Assembly: GCF_001650715.1 (NCBI RefSeq)
Contig: NZ_LWQT01000055.1
Span: forward strand, 62,001 to 126,000
Source: Paramagnetospirillum marisnigri
GTDB lineage: Bacteria > Pseudomonadota > Alphaproteobacteria > Rhodospirillales > Magnetospirillaceae
Reading direction: 5' to 3'
DNA length: 64,000 nucleotides
Numbering within the stretch: the stretch's first letter is position 1; every line of letters begins with the position of its first letter. A program made the position numbers and the translations under genes. This document shows, piece after piece, positions 16,876 through 26,832 of this stretch. The notes beneath the pieces were generated by a model. It did not search any database, was not told the origin of the DNA, and saw only the letters and a list, made by a program, of their open reading frames with translations.

Positions 16876-17373
16876 CTACAGCGATACCACTTCAGGAAGA
16901 TGGCCGGTGTGTCCGAGGAAGCGCAGCAACCCCTCGGACGGGATGGTGGTGGTCATGTCGTTGCGCAGGGGATGGTAGTTGACCAGCGGCTGTTCCATCA
17001 TCCAGCGGTCCAGCACCGGGGTGACCTTGCGCTCGTGGTCATTGATCAGGGCGAAGGGTGTCACCGATCCCGGCTCGATGCCCAGGGTCCGGCCCAGCAG
17101 CTCGGCCGAGCCGAAGCTGAGGCGGGCGGAGCCGATGGCCTCGGGCAGGCGTTTCAGGTCGATGCGGCGCTCGGCCGGGGCCACCACCAGCCACAACCGC
17201 CCCTTGCCGTCCTTGAGAAACAGGTTCTTGCAATGCACGCCGGGAATGGCGCCCCACACCGCGTTGCCCTGCTCCACCGTGAAGGCGGGGTCATGCCGGT
17301 GGGTGGTGGCGGGTATCTCCAGGCGCCGCAGCAGGGACAGCAGGTCGTCCGGGGTGGCTTGGGTCGGCGGCAT
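16876..17373 (-). CDS. Prolyl-tRNA editing protein ProXp-ala (PrdX/YbaK-like deacylase)
   Basis: 165 residues forming a single YbaK/INS editing domain, the free-standing deacylase that removes alanine mischarged onto tRNA-Pro. The catalytic Lys region is HCKNLFLKDGKGRLWLV, and the late FGSAELLGRTLGIEPGSVTPFALINDHERKVTPVLD with NYHPLRNDMTTTIPSEGLLRFL is the family signature. It acts in the cytoplasm alongside ProRS. The start lies three bases from the stop of the P-type ATPase gene upstream, so the two are almost certainly cotranscribed. Confidence 0.88.
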   Translation of the reverse strand: MPPTQATPDDLLSLLRRLEIPATTHRHDPAFTVEQGNAVWGAIPGVHCKNLFLKDGKGRLWLVVAPAERRIDLKRLPEAIGSARLSFGSAELLGRTLGIEPGSVTPFALINDHERKVTPVLDRWMMEQPLVNYHPLRNDMTTTIPSEGLLRFLGHTGHLPEVVSL

Positions 17374-17376
17374 GGG

Positions 17377-20037
17377 TCAGACTCTCCCTCGCATCAGCAG
17401 CTTGCGCAATTCCTCGGCCACCAGCACCAAGGAGGCCAATCCGGCGGCCAGCAGCCACTGGTCCAGCGACAGGTCGCGGGTGTGGAACAGGGCCTGGGCC
17501 ACCGACCAATGCACCACCACGGCCTGAAGGGCAAGCACCGCCGCCAGGGTCAGCCACAGCTTGCCATTGGCCAGCGCCATCCGGCCCAGCGCGCTTTCGC
17601 GTCCGACCCGGGCGTTGAACACATTGACCACCTGGAACAGCACGAAAGTGGTGAAGGCCAGGCTGCGGGCGGTTGCCGTGTCCTGGCCCGCCGCCAGGGC
17701 CAGATGCAGCGCCGCCAGGGTGCCCGCCGCCATCAGCCCGCCCAGCCAGGCCAGCCGCGCCAGGCGTCGCGCTCCAAGAATCGGCTGGTCCTGGTCGCGC
17801 GGCGGCTCGCGCATGGCGCCCCGGCGCGGTGGATCGAAAGCCAGCGCCATGGCGGGCGGCCCGTCCATGATGATGTTGACCCACAGGATCTGGATGGCGC
17901 CGAAAGGCAGCGGCAGGCCGAACAGCGGCGCCGCCAGCACCGCCAGCAGGGCGCCCATATTGGTGGATAGCTGGAAGCGCAGGAATTTGACGATGTTGTC
18001 GGCGATGGTGCGGCCTTCCCGCACCGCCCGGACCACGGTGGAAAAGTCGTCGTCGGTCAGCACCATGGCGGCGGCCTCGCGGGTGACGTCCGAGCCGGAA
18101 CGGCCCATGGCGACGCCGAGATGGGCGCTTTTCAGCGCCGCGGCGTCATTGACGCCATCGCCGGTCATGGCGATGACCTGACCATCGGCCTTCAGCGCCT
18201 CGACGATGCGGACCTTGTGCTCCGGCGCCACCCGGGCGAAGACGGCGATGGCGCCGACGCGGCGCGCCAACTCCTCGGGCGCCATGCGGTCCAGATCCGC
18301 CCCGGTGACCACCTCTCCCCCGTTTGCCCCTTTGCCCATGATGCCCAACTGGGTGGCGATGGCGGCGGCGGTGACGGCATGGTCGCCGGTGATCATCTTG
18401 ACCGCGATACCCGCTTGATGGCAGGCCGCCACCGACTCCTTCACCCCCGGCCGGGGAGGATCGGCCAGCCCCACCAGGGCCTGCAGGCACAGACCGTCCA
18501 GGGAGGCGGCCGGGTCGGCGCCCGACGCCACCGGGCGCGAGGCCAGGGCCATGACCCGCAGCGCCTGACCGGCCATATGGGCGATTTCGTCGTCCAGGAC
18601 CCGGCGGGACTCGGCATCCAGCGGAATTTCACCCTCCGGCCCCATGGCCGAGACGCAGAGCGCAGCCACCACGTCGGGAGCGCCCTTGACGCTGAGCAGC
18701 GGGCCTTCGGGGCCGTCATGGATGGTCGCCATCAGCTTGCGCGCCGAATCGAAGGGCAGTTCCGCCCGCCGCTGCCATTCTCCCGGCGGAGGTACCGCGT
18801 CGGCTCGCGCCGCCAGCACCAGCAGCGCCGCCTCGGTGGGATCGCCCGAAGCGACGCCATCGGCGCCCAACCGGGCATCGTTGCACAGGGCGGCGACCAG
18901 CAGCGACCGGCTCATTTCCGCCATATCGGCCTCGCCGAAACGGCGGCCGCGCGCCCAGCCCGCCAGGGCGGTCATGCGGTTCATGGTCAGGGTGCCGGTC
19001 TTGTCCGAGCAGATCACCGTGGTGGAGCCCAGGGTCTCCACCGCCGACAGGCGGCGCACGATGGCGCCGCGCCGGGCCATGCGGAACATGCCGATGGCCA
19101 GGGTCACGGTGACCACGGCGGGCAGGCCTTCGGGGATGGCCGCCACCGCCAGGGCCACGGCGGTCAGCAGGATGTCCACCGCCGTCTCGCCCCGCAGCCA
19201 GCCTTGCAGCGCCACCACCGCCACCACGACCGCCGCCACCAGGGCGAGACGGCGGCCCAGGGCGTCGAGGCGTTGCTGCAACGGCGTCGCCGGAGCCTCC
19301 ACCGTCGCCAGCAAATGGGCGATGCGTCCCATCTCGGTGGCGCCACCGGTTTCGGTGACCACCATTTCGGCGCGACCGGCGGTCATCACCGTGTTCATGA
19401 ACGCCATGCCCAGGCGGTCGCCCAGGGGGGCGGCGGCGGCGGAGATGGTCTCGGCCTGCTTGTCCACCGGCAGGGACTCGCCGGTCAGCGCCGATTCGTC
19501 CACCATGGCGGCGCGGGTCAGGATCAGGCGGCCATCGGCGGGAATGCGGTCCCCGGCCTCCAGCAGGACAAGGTCGCCCGGCACCAGGGCCTCGGCGGGG
19601 ATGTCGCGCACCTGGCCGCCGCGGCGTATCCGCGCCTGTTGCGCCAGCATGGATTTGAGCGTCGCCAGGATGCGTTCGGCCCGGCGTTCCTGGACGAAGC
19701 CGAGCACCGCGTTGAAGGCGGTGACGGCGAGGACCGCCACCATATCGGTAACGTCGCCGATCAGACCGGCCAACAGACCGGCGCCCAGCAGCATCAGGGT
19801 CAGCAGATTGCGGAACTGGTCCAGGAACACCGCCCAGGCGGGGCGGGGCGGATGTTCGGGCAGGCGGTTGGGGCCATGGCTGGCCAGCCGCCGGGCGGCT
19901 TCTTCCTCGCCCAGTCCATGGCCATCGCTCCCCAGGGCCGCCAAGACCTCGGCGGCGGCCTGGGAATGCCACGGCTTAACCTCAGTGGCGTGGTTCAGGA
20001 GCGCTGAGTCCCAAATGGGAGGCGGCCACCACCGCAC
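17377..20037 (-). CDS. P-type cation-transporting ATPase (P2A-like, probable Ca2+ ATPase)
   Basis: Up to 886 residues with the full P-type layout: N-terminal cation-ATPase domain, TGES in the actuator domain ([13 protein letters not shown]), the M4 PEGLPA motif, phosphorylation site DKTGT (Asp345 from this start), the KGAPD nucleotide-binding motif, [12 protein letters not shown] hinge, and a C-terminal bundle of membrane helices. PEGLP with a long C-terminal domain fits P2A Ca2+/Mn2+ pumps of the inner membrane. The start is uncertain: the only in-frame ATG (20037) makes 56 bp of overlap with the response regulator gene, and the family-like part begins only at [13 protein letters not shown], just after that gene's stop. 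A CTG start near 20006 is possible. Confidence 0.85.
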   Translation of the reverse strand: MRWWPPPIWDSALLNHATEVKPWHSQAAAEVLAALGSDGHGLGEEEAARRLASHGPNRLPEHPPRPAWAVFLDQFRNLLTLMLLGAGLLAGLIGDVTDMVAVLAVTAFNAVLGFVQERRAERILATLKSMLAQQARIRRGGQVRDIPAEALVPGDLVLLEAGDRIPADGRLILTRAAMVDESALTGESLPVDKQAETISAAAAPLGDRLGMAFMNTVMTAGRAEMVVTETGGATEMGRIAHLLATVEAPATPLQQRLDALGRRLALVAAVVVAVVALQGWLRGETAVDILLTAVALAVAAIPEGLPAVVTVTLAIGMFRMARRGAIVRRLSAVETLGSTTVICSDKTGTLTMNRMTALAGWARGRRFGEADMAEMSRSLLVAALCNDARLGADGVASGDPTEAALLVLAARADAVPPPGEWQRRAELPFDSARKLMATIHDGPEGPLLSVKGAPDVVAALCVSAMGPEGEIPLDAESRRVLDDEIAHMAGQALRVMALASRPVASGADPAASLDGLCLQALVGLADPPRPGVKESVAACHQAGIAVKMITGDHAVTAAAIATQLGIMGKGANGGEVVTGADLDRMAPEELARRVGAIAVFARVAPEHKVRIVEALKADGQVIAMTGDGVNDAAALKSAHLGVAMGRSGSDVTREAAAMVLTDDDFSTVVRAVREGRTIADNIVKFLRFQLSTNMGALLAVLAAPLFGLPLPFGAIQILWVNIIMDGPPAMALAFDPPRRGAMREPPRDQDQPILGARRLARLAWLGGLMAAGTLAALHLALAAGQDTATARSLAFTTFVLFQVVNVFNARVGRESALGRMALANGKLWLTLAAVLALQAVVVHWSVAQALFHTRDLSLDQWLLAAGLASLVLVAEELRKLLMRGRV

Positions 20038-20638
20038 GGGTGCGGTTGTTGACGTTGAGCGCCTTCAAGATGGCGGTGACGTGCAGCTTGACGGTTCCCT
20101 CGGCCAGTTCCAGTACCCGGGCGATCTCCTTGTTGGACTTGCCCTGGCCCAGCAGCGCCAGCACCTCGCGCTGACGCGGTGTCAGCGAGGCCACGGCGGC
20201 GTCGCCCGCCACCGGCATGCCATCGGAATCGGCGTTGTCCGGCTCCAGCAGGGCGGGCGGCAGATAGACACCCCCCGACATCACCAGCTTCAGGGCCGAC
20301 AGCATCACCCGCGACGAGGAGGTCTTGGGGATGAATCCCGACGCCCCCATATTGACCGCCTGCAGCACATGCCGACGGTCGTCGGTGGCCGACAGCACGA
20401 TCACCGGCACGGTGTCGGGCAAGGTTTCCTTCAGCCGGGTCAGGCCCTCGGTCCAGGGCATGCCGGGCATGGACAGGTCCATCAGCACGATGCCGATGTC
20501 CTTGTCTTTCTGAACCAGCGCGATGGCTTCCGGAAAGTCACCCGCTTCCACGATGGTCGGCGGCCCCTCGAACTGGTCGAGAACATGCCGGAGCCCGTCC
20601 CGGAACAACTCATGGTCATCGGCGATCAGGATTTTCAT
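19982..20638 (-). CDS. NarL/LuxR-family response regulator
   Basis: 218 residues. The receiver domain (1-125) has the acidic pair in ADDHE, phospho-acceptor Asp54 in LMDLSMPG and Lys105-type GFIPKTS. A LuxR-type helix-turn-helix follows ([43 protein letters not shown]). It is a DNA-binding output regulator. The ATG at 20638 has GGGGGAG just upstream. No histidine kinase is adjacent, so it is an orphan here. Its end overlaps the P-type ATPase reading frame, suggesting cotranscription and possibly control of that pump. Confidence 0.93.
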   Translation of the reverse strand: MKILIADDHELFRDGLRHVLDQFEGPPTIVEAGDFPEAIALVQKDKDIGIVLMDLSMPGMPWTEGLTRLKETLPDTVPVIVLSATDDRRHVLQAVNMGASGFIPKTSSSRVMLSALKLVMSGGVYLPPALLEPDNADSDGMPVAGDAAVASLTPRQREVLALLGQGKSNKEIARVLELAEGTVKLHVTAILKALNVNNRTRAVVAASHLGLSAPEPRH

Positions 20639-20847
20639 ATCTCCCCCACCGGGCAGTTGCCGGTCGTAATAATACGTACAGGCTTGACCTCATTGTCGCA
20701 AACAAAGAATGGCTTTGACAGGGAAAAGCAGCGCATTTTCACGCATAAACCCCATGCGTGCGAGTTTATATCATTCTCAATTAAACCCGCAATCCAAAAG
20801 GCGGCGACTCGCCTTTGGCTTCGTCATCTAGTATGGTCCCGCCCGCC

Positions 20848-21204
20848 ATGACCGAAATCACCACCATCTACCATGTCTGCCGCCACGCCGAATGGCAGGC
20901 GGCCCAGGCTTCCGGCAGCTATCCCGGCTCGACCCAGGACGCAGCGGACGGCTTCATCCATTTTTCCGGCCCTGCCCAGGTGGTGGAAAGCGTCGCCAGG
21001 CACCGGGCCGGACAGGATGGGCTGGTGATGCTGGCGGTGGACCCTGCCCGGCTTGGCACAGCGCTGCGGTGGGAGGCATCGCGCGGTGGCGCCTTGTTCC
21101 CCCATCTTTACGGCGCGCTTCCCCTGGCGGCGGTGAAATGGGTCGCCGAGCTTCCCCTTGACCCCGCCAGCGGGCGGCACGTGTTCCCCCAGATCGAGGC
21201 CTGA
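20848..21204 (+). CDS. DUF952 family protein
   Basis: 118 residues of the DUF952 family: [34 protein letters not shown] at the N-terminus, [10 protein letters not shown]-like centre ([17 protein letters not shown]) and [21 protein letters not shown] near the end. The fold resembles glutathione-transferase-like or ART-like folds in my recollection, but function is unknown. The start at 20848 gives the conserved beginning ([10 protein letters not shown]); 20833 is an alternative. The pyrD start is four bases after the stop, so these are cotranscribed. The 209 bp upstream are AT-rich, with a small hairpin (AAAGGCG...CGCCTTT) and no promoter I can call. Confidence 0.85.
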   Translation: MTEITTIYHVCRHAEWQAAQASGSYPGSTQDAADGFIHFSGPAQVVESVARHRAGQDGLVMLAVDPARLGTALRWEASRGGALFPHLYGALPLAAVKWVAELPLDPASGRHVFPQIEA

Positions 21205-21207
21205 ATC

Positions 21208-22275
21208 GTGGATTACTATCGTCTGGTCGGGCCGCTGGTCCGCATGCTCGACGCCGAGACCGCCCACGGGCTGACCGTCCGGCTGCTGGAAGCCGGGGTG
21301 GTACCCAGCCAGCCCCGCTTCAATCCTCCGGCGCTGCGAGTCCGGCTGTGGGGACGCGACTTCGCCAATCCCATCGGCCTGGCCGCCGGGTTCGACAAGA
21401 ACGCCCAGGTGCCCGATGCCATGCTGGCCCAGGGCTTCGGCTTCGTGGAAATCGGCTCGGTGACGCCCCGGCCGCAGCCGGGCAATCCCAAGCCGCGCAT
21501 GTTCCGCCTGCCCGAGGACGAGGCGGTGATCAACCGCATGGGCTTCAACAATGAAGGTGTCGAGGCGGTCCGTGCCCGGCTGAGCGCCCGCCGACGGGTC
21601 GGCGTGGTCGGCGCCAATCTGGGCAAGAACAAGGACACCGAGGACGCCGCCGCCGATTACGAGATCGGCGCCGCCCGGCTGGCGTCGGTCTCCGACTATC
21701 TGGTCATCAATGTCTCGTCTCCCAATACGCCCGGCCTGCGCGCCCTGCAGGGGCGTGATCAGTTGGAGTCCCTGGTAGGCCGCACCCGCGCCGCCTTGCT
21801 CAAGGCCATGCCCAGCGGCGCGCCGCCGCTGCTGCTGAAGATCGCCCCTGATCTGGCCTGGGAGGATCTGGCCGATATCGCGGCGGTGGCGCTGAGCGGC
21901 AGCCTGGACGGGTTGATCGTCTCCAACACCACGGTGGCACGACCCGAGACCCTGCGCTCGGCCAATGCCAAGGAGACCGGAGGTCTGTCAGGCGCGCCGC
22001 TGTTCGAGGCTTCCACCGCCGTGCTGCGGCGCATGTACGAACTGACCCAGGGCAAGCTGCCCATCATCGGTGTCGGCGGCATCGCCTCGGGCTCCGAGGC
22101 CTATGCCAAGATCCGGGCGGGCGCCTCGCTGGTGCAACTGTATTCCGCCATGGTCTATCACGGCCCCGGCCTGGTCACCCGCATCAAGCATGACCTGCTG
22201 GACCTGTTGAGCCGGGACGGATTTTCCACCATCGCCGAGGCGGTGGGCGTCGACCACCGGGAGACCAAGCCGTGA
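21208..22275 (+). CDS. pyrD: Dihydroorotate dehydrogenase (quinone), class 2
   Basis: 355 residues, GTG start. It oxidises dihydroorotate to orotate with FMN and passes electrons to membrane quinones, the fourth step of pyrimidine synthesis. The N-terminal helix region (YYRLVGPLVRMLDAETAHGLTVRLLEAG) is the membrane-docking part that marks class 2. Landmarks are NPIGLAAGFDKNAQVPDAM, GSVTPRPQPGNPKPRMFRL, NRMGFNN, NVSSPNTPGLR with the catalytic Ser, and the FMN-binding GVGGIASG. GTGA overlap with the next gene shows coupling. Confidence 0.96.
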   Translation: MDYYRLVGPLVRMLDAETAHGLTVRLLEAGVVPSQPRFNPPALRVRLWGRDFANPIGLAAGFDKNAQVPDAMLAQGFGFVEIGSVTPRPQPGNPKPRMFRLPEDEAVINRMGFNNEGVEAVRARLSARRRVGVVGANLGKNKDTEDAAADYEIGAARLASVSDYLVINVSSPNTPGLRALQGRDQLESLVGRTRAALLKAMPSGAPPLLLKIAPDLAWEDLADIAAVALSGSLDGLIVSNTTVARPETLRSANAKETGGLSGAPLFEASTAVLRRMYELTQGKLPIIGVGGIASGSEAYAKIRAGASLVQLYSAMVYHGPGLVTRIKHDLLDLLSRDGFSTIAEAVGVDHRETKP

Positions 22276-23138
22276 TCCCGCTGATCTCGGGCCTGTCGCG
22301 CCTGGAAGAGGCCTATGACGGTTTCATCCTCGACCTGTGGGGGGTGATCCATGACGGGGTCGAGGCCTATCCCGGCGTGGCCGAGGCCCTGGCCGGGCTG
22401 AAGCGGGCGGGCAAGCGCACCATCATGCTGTCCAACGCACCGCGCCGCGCCGGGGCGCTGGTGGAGCAACTGACCCGCCTCGGCATCGATCGCGCCCTGT
22501 ATGACCAGGTGCTGTCCTCGGGCGAAGCCGTCCACCTGGAATTGCAGCGGCGAAGCGATCCGGTTTTCGCCGGTCTTGGCAATCGCCTGTATCACCTGGG
22601 CCCCGAGCGTGACCGCAATGTCTTCGAGGGGCTGGACTACCAGGAAACCACCCTGGATCAGGCCGATTTCGTCCTCAATACCGGGCCGGTGGAACTGGAC
22701 GAGACCGTGGCAGATTACCAGGAGCTTCTGTCCAGCGCCCTGGCGCGGCGGCTGCCCATGGTCTCGGCCAATCCCGACCATGTGGTGATCCGCCAGGGCC
22801 GCCGCATCACCTGCGCCGGGGCCATCGCCGCCTGCTATTCCGACATGGGCGGGCTGGTGGTGGAGCGGGGCAAGCCCGATCCCGCCATTTACGACATGGC
22901 GCTGGCCCTGCTGGGGATCGTGGACCGCCGCCGGGTCTGCGCCGTGGGCGACGCGCTGCATACCGATATCCGGGGCGGACGCATGGCCGGGGTCGACGCG
23001 GTGCTGGTCACCGGCGGCATCCATGCCGATGAGCTGGGCATCAAATGGGGCGAGGCCCCCGATCCCGACCGGCTGTCCGAGGTGATCCGCCATCACGGCG
23101 AGCGCCCGGTGGCCGCCATGGTCAAGTTCGAGTGGTAG
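22272..23138 (+). CDS. HAD-superfamily hydrolase, subfamily IIA (TIGR01459-like)
   Basis: 288 residues, GTG start overlapping the pyrD stop (GTGA). The HAD motif I is FILDLWGVIHDG: Asp21 is the nucleophile but the usual second Asp is Trp23. Motif II is in TIMLSNAPRR, motif III around ERGKPDPAIY and motif IV in AVGDALHTDIRGGR. NagD-like (IIA) cap arrangement. These enzymes dephosphorylate small phosphates; the substrate is unknown. Alphaproteobacteria commonly carry this DLWGV version, so the Trp is probably a family feature, not decay. It lies in an operon between pyrD and the ferredoxin reductase. Confidence 0.85.
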   Translation: MIPLISGLSRLEEAYDGFILDLWGVIHDGVEAYPGVAEALAGLKRAGKRTIMLSNAPRRAGALVEQLTRLGIDRALYDQVLSSGEAVHLELQRRSDPVFAGLGNRLYHLGPERDRNVFEGLDYQETTLDQADFVLNTGPVELDETVADYQELLSSALARRLPMVSANPDHVVIRQGRRITCAGAIAACYSDMGGLVVERGKPDPAIYDMALALLGIVDRRRVCAVGDALHTDIRGGRMAGVDAVLVTGGIHADELGIKWGEAPDPDRLSEVIRHHGERPVAAMVKFEW

Positions 23139-23148
23139 GGGACAAGCG

Positions 23149-24165
23149 ATGACGATCCATCAAACCGATGCCGTGGTGATCGGCGCGGGCCCGGCCGGGC
23201 TGTTCAGCGTCTTCCAGTGCGGCATGGTCAAGCTGCGCTGCCATGTGGTGGATGCCCTGGAAGCGGTGGGCGGCCAGTTGTCGGCGCTGTATCCGGAAAA
23301 GCCCATCTACGACATTCCCGGTCACCCCAAGGTGTTGGCCGCCGATCTGGTGGATGGTCTGGCCGAGCAGGCGGCGCCCTTCGCGCCGGTCTATCATTTC
23401 GGCGTCCAGGTCGACAGCCTGGCGCGCGAGGCGGATGGGCGCTGGCGCTGCGGCCTGTCCAACGGTGAGTCCATCCTGGCTCCGGTGGTGATCATCGCGG
23501 CGGGCGGCGGCGCCTTCGGCCCCAACCGGCCGCCGCTGGAGGGGCTGGACCGCTTCGAAGGCAGCTCCGTGTTCTATCTGGTGCGCCGACGCGAGGATTT
23601 CCGCGACAAGCGGGTGGTGATCGCGGGCGGCGGCGATTCGGCGGTGGACTGGGCCATTTCGCTGTCCGAAGTGGCGGCCAAGGTCATGGTGGTGCATCGC
23701 CGCCCCAAGTTCCGCGCCGCCCCGGAAAGCGAGGCAAGGCTGAAGCAGCTGGCCGAGTCCGGGACCATCGACCTGGTGGTGCCCTATCAACTGCACGGGC
23801 TGGAAGGCGAAGGCGCCACCCTGTCGGCGGTGGTGGTGGCCGATCTGGAGGGGGCCACAAAGCGGCTGGAGGCCGATTGCCTGCTGCCGTTCTACGGCCT
23901 GTCCACCAATCTCGGCCCCATCGCCGATTGGGGCCTGACCATGGACCGCCATGTCATCGCCGTGGATCCCGCCAGTTGCGCCACCAGCGCGCCGGGGGTC
24001 TATGCGGTGGGCGATATCTGCACCTATCCCGGCAAGCTGAAGCTGATCCTGTCGGGCTTCGCCGAGGCGGCCCGCGCCGCCCATTCCGCCCATGGCGTGG
24101 TCCATCCCGGCGAGGCGTTGCATTTCGAGCATTCCACCACCTCGGGCGTGCCCGCGAGGGGGTAG
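23149..24165 (+). CDS. Ferredoxin/flavodoxin-NADP+ reductase, thioredoxin-reductase-like type
   Basis: 338 residues with two Rossmann folds: GAGPAGLFSVFQCGM for FAD at the N-terminus, and AGGGDSAVDWAISL for NADPH at about residue 160. The usual TrxR CxxC is absent (ILSGFAEAARAAH and GDICTYPGKLKLI flank the C-terminal FAD contacts), which identifies the TrxR-like FNR family (YumC type). It transfers electrons between NADPH and ferredoxin or flavodoxin. YPEKPIYDIPGHPKV is a family mark. It starts 10 bp after the HAD gene and ends at a bidirectional terminator. Confidence 0.9.
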   Translation: MTIHQTDAVVIGAGPAGLFSVFQCGMVKLRCHVVDALEAVGGQLSALYPEKPIYDIPGHPKVLAADLVDGLAEQAAPFAPVYHFGVQVDSLAREADGRWRCGLSNGESILAPVVIIAAGGGAFGPNRPPLEGLDRFEGSSVFYLVRRREDFRDKRVVIAGGGDSAVDWAISLSEVAAKVMVVHRRPKFRAAPESEARLKQLAESGTIDLVVPYQLHGLEGEGATLSAVVVADLEGATKRLEADCLLPFYGLSTNLGPIADWGLTMDRHVIAVDPASCATSAPGVYAVGDICTYPGKLKLILSGFAEAARAAHSAHGVVHPGEALHFEHSTTSGVPARG

Positions 24166-24196
24166 GGCGGGCGAGGACGCCCGCGCTCCGGCAACG

Positions 24197-24230
24197 AAAA
24201 AGGCGCCCCGCCGAAGCGGGACGCCTTCTT
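24197..24230. terminator. Bidirectional terminator between the FNR gene and pnp
   Basis: AAGGCG-C-CCCGC (24200-24211) pairs with GCGGG-A-CGCCTT (24216-24227) around a CGAA tetraloop, with one C-A mismatch. CTTTCCTT follows on the plus strand and TTTTCG on the minus strand, so it can serve both convergent genes. Confidence 0.75.
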
Positions 24231-24259
24231 TCCTTGGATCAGGCCGTCAGGCCGTGATC

Positions 24260-26413
24260 CTAGTCGCGGTCGCGCTTGCGCTCGGCCTTTTCCGCCTCGA
24301 TCTGGGCGGAGATGTCCTCGCCGGTGGCCTGATCCACCTGCTTCATGGACAGCTTCACCTTGCCGCGATCGTCGAAGCCCAGCACCTTGACCTTGACCAC
24401 ATCGCCCTGCTTCAGCACGTCGGCCACCTTGGCGACCCGATCGCGCGAAAGCTCGGAGATGTGGACCAAGCCGTCGCGCGATCCCAGGAAGTTCACGAAG
24501 GCGCCGAAATCGACCACCTTCACGACCTTGCCGTTGTAGATCACGCCCAGCTCGGGCTCGGCGACGATGCCGCGGATCCAGTCGATGGCGCGCTGGGCGG
24601 CATCGGCATCCACCGAGGCCACCTTGATGGTGCCGTCGTCGTCGATATCGATCTTGGCGCCGGTCTGTTCGCAGATTTCGCGGATGACCTTGCCGCCGGT
24701 GCCGATGACTTCGCGGATCTTTTCCTTGGGAATGCTCATGGTGGTGATGCGGGGCGCGTTGCCCGACACCGAATCACGGGCATGGTCGAGACCCTTGTTC
24801 ATCTCGCCCAGGATGTGGATACGGCCGTCCTTGGCCTGGTTCAGGGCGATCTTCATGATCTCCTCGGTGATCGAGGTGATCTTGATGTCCATCTGCAGCG
24901 CGGTGACGCCGTCGACGGTGCCCGCCACCTTGAAGTCCATGTCGCCCAGGTGATCCTCGTCACCCAGGATGTCGGACAGCACGGCGAAGTCGTTGCCTTC
25001 CTTGATCAGGCCCATGGCGATACCCGCCACCGGCTTGGGCATGGGCACGCCGGAATCCATCAGCGCCAGGGACGAACCGCAGACGGTGGCCATGGAGGAG
25101 GAGCCGTTGGACTCGGTGATTTCCGAGACCACGCGCAACGTGTAGGGGAAGGCTTCCTTGGCCGGCAGGCAGGGACGGATGGCGCGCCAGGCCAGCTTGC
25201 CGTGACCGATCTCGCGACGGCCGGGCGAACCCATGCGGCCAGCTTCGCCCACCGAGTAGGGAGGGAAGTTGTAGTGCAGCATGAAGTGCTCGCGGTACTC
25301 GCCCGCCAGCTGGTCGATGATCTGCTCGTCCTGGCCGGTGCCCAGGGTGGCGACCACCAGGGCCTGGGTCTCGCCACGGGTGAACAGGGCGGAGCCGTGG
25401 GCGCGGGGCAGAACCCCCACTTCCACCTCGATGGCGCGCACCGTCTTGGTGTCGCGGCCGTCGATGCGCAGGCCGGTCTTCAGGATGTTGCCGCGCACCA
25501 CGTCGGATTCCAGGCCCTTGAGGATGCCGGGAGCGACGGCCAGCTCGGCGGCCTCGGTCAGGTCGGCCAGGGCCTTCTTCTTGACCTCGCCGACGGCGGC
25601 GTAACGGTCCTGCTTCTTGACGATCTTGTAGGCTTCGGACAGGGCGGCGGGAATGCCGGCCGCTTCGAACTTGGCCTTGACCACCGCCACTTCGGCGGGG
25701 GGCTCGGGCAGGTCCCACGGGTCCTTGGCGCAAGCTTCGGCCAGTTCGATGATCGCCTGGATCACCGGCTGGAACGACTTGTGGCCAAAGGTCACCGCGC
25801 CCAGCATGACCTCTTCCGACAGCTGCTTGGCTTCGGATTCGACCATCAGCACGCCTTCGACGGTGCCCGCGACCACCAGGTCGAGGGCGCTGTCCTTGAT
25901 GTCGGCGACCAGCGGGTTCAGCACGTATTCGCCATTGGCATAGCCGACGCGGGCGGCGCCCACCGGGCCCATGAAGGGCAGGCCGGACAGGGTCAGGGCG
26001 GCGGAGGTGCCGACCAGGGCGACGATGTCGGGATCGTTTTCCAGATCGTGGCTCAGCACGGTGCAGACCACCTGGACTTCATTGCGGAAGCCATCGGCGA
26101 ACAGCGGACGGATGGGGCGGTCGATCAGGCGGGAGACCAGGGTCTCCTTCTCGGACGGGCGGCCTTCGCGCTTGAAAAAGCCGCCGGGGATCTTGCCGGC
26201 GGCGAAGGCCTTTTCCTGGTAGTTCACGGTGAGCGGGAAGAAATCGATCCCGGGGCGCTGGCTCTTCACACCGACCACGGTGCACAGCACGCTGGTGTCG
26301 CCATAGGTGGCCAGCACGGCGCCGTCAGCCTGGCGGGCGATCTTGCCGGTCTCAAGCACCAGCTTGCGGCCGCCCCAGGTGATCTCCTTGCGGTGAACAT
26401 TGAACATGGACAT
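24260..26413 (-). CDS. pnp: Polynucleotide phosphorylase
   Basis: 717 residues: two RNase PH domains (about 10-230 and 310-540) joined by a helical linker, then KH ([20 protein letters not shown]) and S1 ([34 protein letters not shown]). It degrades RNA phosphorolytically from the 3' end as a trimer and is part of the degradosome. [29 protein letters not shown] is the family signature. ATG 26413 follows [14 protein letters not shown] at 26407 is an alternative. It is last in the rimP-pnp operon, and hairpins upstream resemble the RNase III-processed leader known from other bacteria. Confidence 0.97.
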   Translation of the reverse strand: MSMFNVHRKEITWGGRKLVLETGKIARQADGAVLATYGDTSVLCTVVGVKSQRPGIDFFPLTVNYQEKAFAAGKIPGGFFKREGRPSEKETLVSRLIDRPIRPLFADGFRNEVQVVCTVLSHDLENDPDIVALVGTSAALTLSGLPFMGPVGAARVGYANGEYVLNPLVADIKDSALDLVVAGTVEGVLMVESEAKQLSEEVMLGAVTFGHKSFQPVIQAIIELAEACAKDPWDLPEPPAEVAVVKAKFEAAGIPAALSEAYKIVKKQDRYAAVGEVKKKALADLTEAAELAVAPGILKGLESDVVRGNILKTGLRIDGRDTKTVRAIEVEVGVLPRAHGSALFTRGETQALVVATLGTGQDEQIIDQLAGEYREHFMLHYNFPPYSVGEAGRMGSPGRREIGHGKLAWRAIRPCLPAKEAFPYTLRVVSEITESNGSSSMATVCGSSLALMDSGVPMPKPVAGIAMGLIKEGNDFAVLSDILGDEDHLGDMDFKVAGTVDGVTALQMDIKITSITEEIMKIALNQAKDGRIHILGEMNKGLDHARDSVSGNAPRITTMSIPKEKIREVIGTGGKVIREICEQTGAKIDIDDDGTIKVASVDADAAQRAIDWIRGIVAEPELGVIYNGKVVKVVDFGAFVNFLGSRDGLVHISELSRDRVAKVADVLKQGDVVKVKVLGFDDRGKVKLSMKQVDQATGEDISAQIEAEKAERKRDRD

Positions 26414-26490
26414 TACAGTCGCTTCCTTATTGCTTAGAACCGTCGCCGGATTGCGATCGGTCCCGACGTCGAAAATATCAAATGCGGAAA

Positions 26491-26516
26491 CCCGCGTGGA
26501 GCCATCCCCACGCGGG
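26491..26516 (-). terminator. Strong hairpin between rpsO and pnp (partial terminator or processing site)
   Basis: CCCGCGTGG (26491-26499) pairs perfectly with CCACGCGGG (26508-26516) around an 8-nt loop. On the minus strand it is followed by TTTCCGCATTTG rather than a clean T-run. In E. coli, the rpsO-pnp gap carries a terminator and an RNase III hairpin; this one sits in the same place. Confidence 0.6.
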
Positions 26517-26562
26517 CACCGTCCCGGCCGACGTCCGGCCGATTATCAAGTCCCGTTTCCGC

Positions 26563-26832
26563 TTACTTGCGGAGGCCGAGGCGGGAGATAAGCCCCTCGT
26601 AGCGCTTGGCATCCTTGGCCTTCAGATAGTCGAGCATGCGGCGACGCTGGCCGACCATGATCAACAGACCGCGACGGGAATGGAAATCCTTCTTGTGCTC
26701 CTTCAGGTGCTCGGTCAGGTTGCGAATGCGCTCCGACAGAATGGCGACCTGGACCTCGGCGGAACCGGTGTCGCCGTCCTTGGTCGCGTATTCCTTCACC
26801 AGCTCCTGGGTGCGTTCAGGCGTGATCGACAT
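26563..26832 (-). CDS. rpsO: 30S ribosomal protein S15
   Basis: 89 residues, the standard S15 length, starting [12 protein letters not shown] with AAGGAG upstream. It binds 16S rRNA helix junctions in the platform of the small subunit. Landmarks are [50 protein letters not shown]. An in-frame ATG six codons upstream is less likely. The start region overlaps the truB stop by 17 bp, so translation is coupled. Confidence 0.97.
   Translation of the reverse strand: MSITPERTQELVKEYATKDGDTGSAEVQVAILSERIRNLTEHLKEHKKDFHSRRGLLIMVGQRRRMLDYLKAKDAKRYEGLISRLGLRK

Noticed and set aside
18121-20007. 628-codon plus-strand frame opposite the P-type ATPase
   Set aside because: His/Gly/Gln-rich antisense translation; the minus strand carries all P-type motifs.
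20639-20847. Possible promoter or terminator in the AT-rich gap before the DUF952 gene
   Set aside because: TTGACA at 20715 has no -10 at proper spacing, and the AAAGGCG/CGCCTTT hairpin has no clean T-run in the plus direction.
24092-26437. 781-codon plus-strand frame opposite pnp
   Set aside because: Antisense artefact of high GC3 sequence; pnp on the minus strand is complete with KH and S1 domains.
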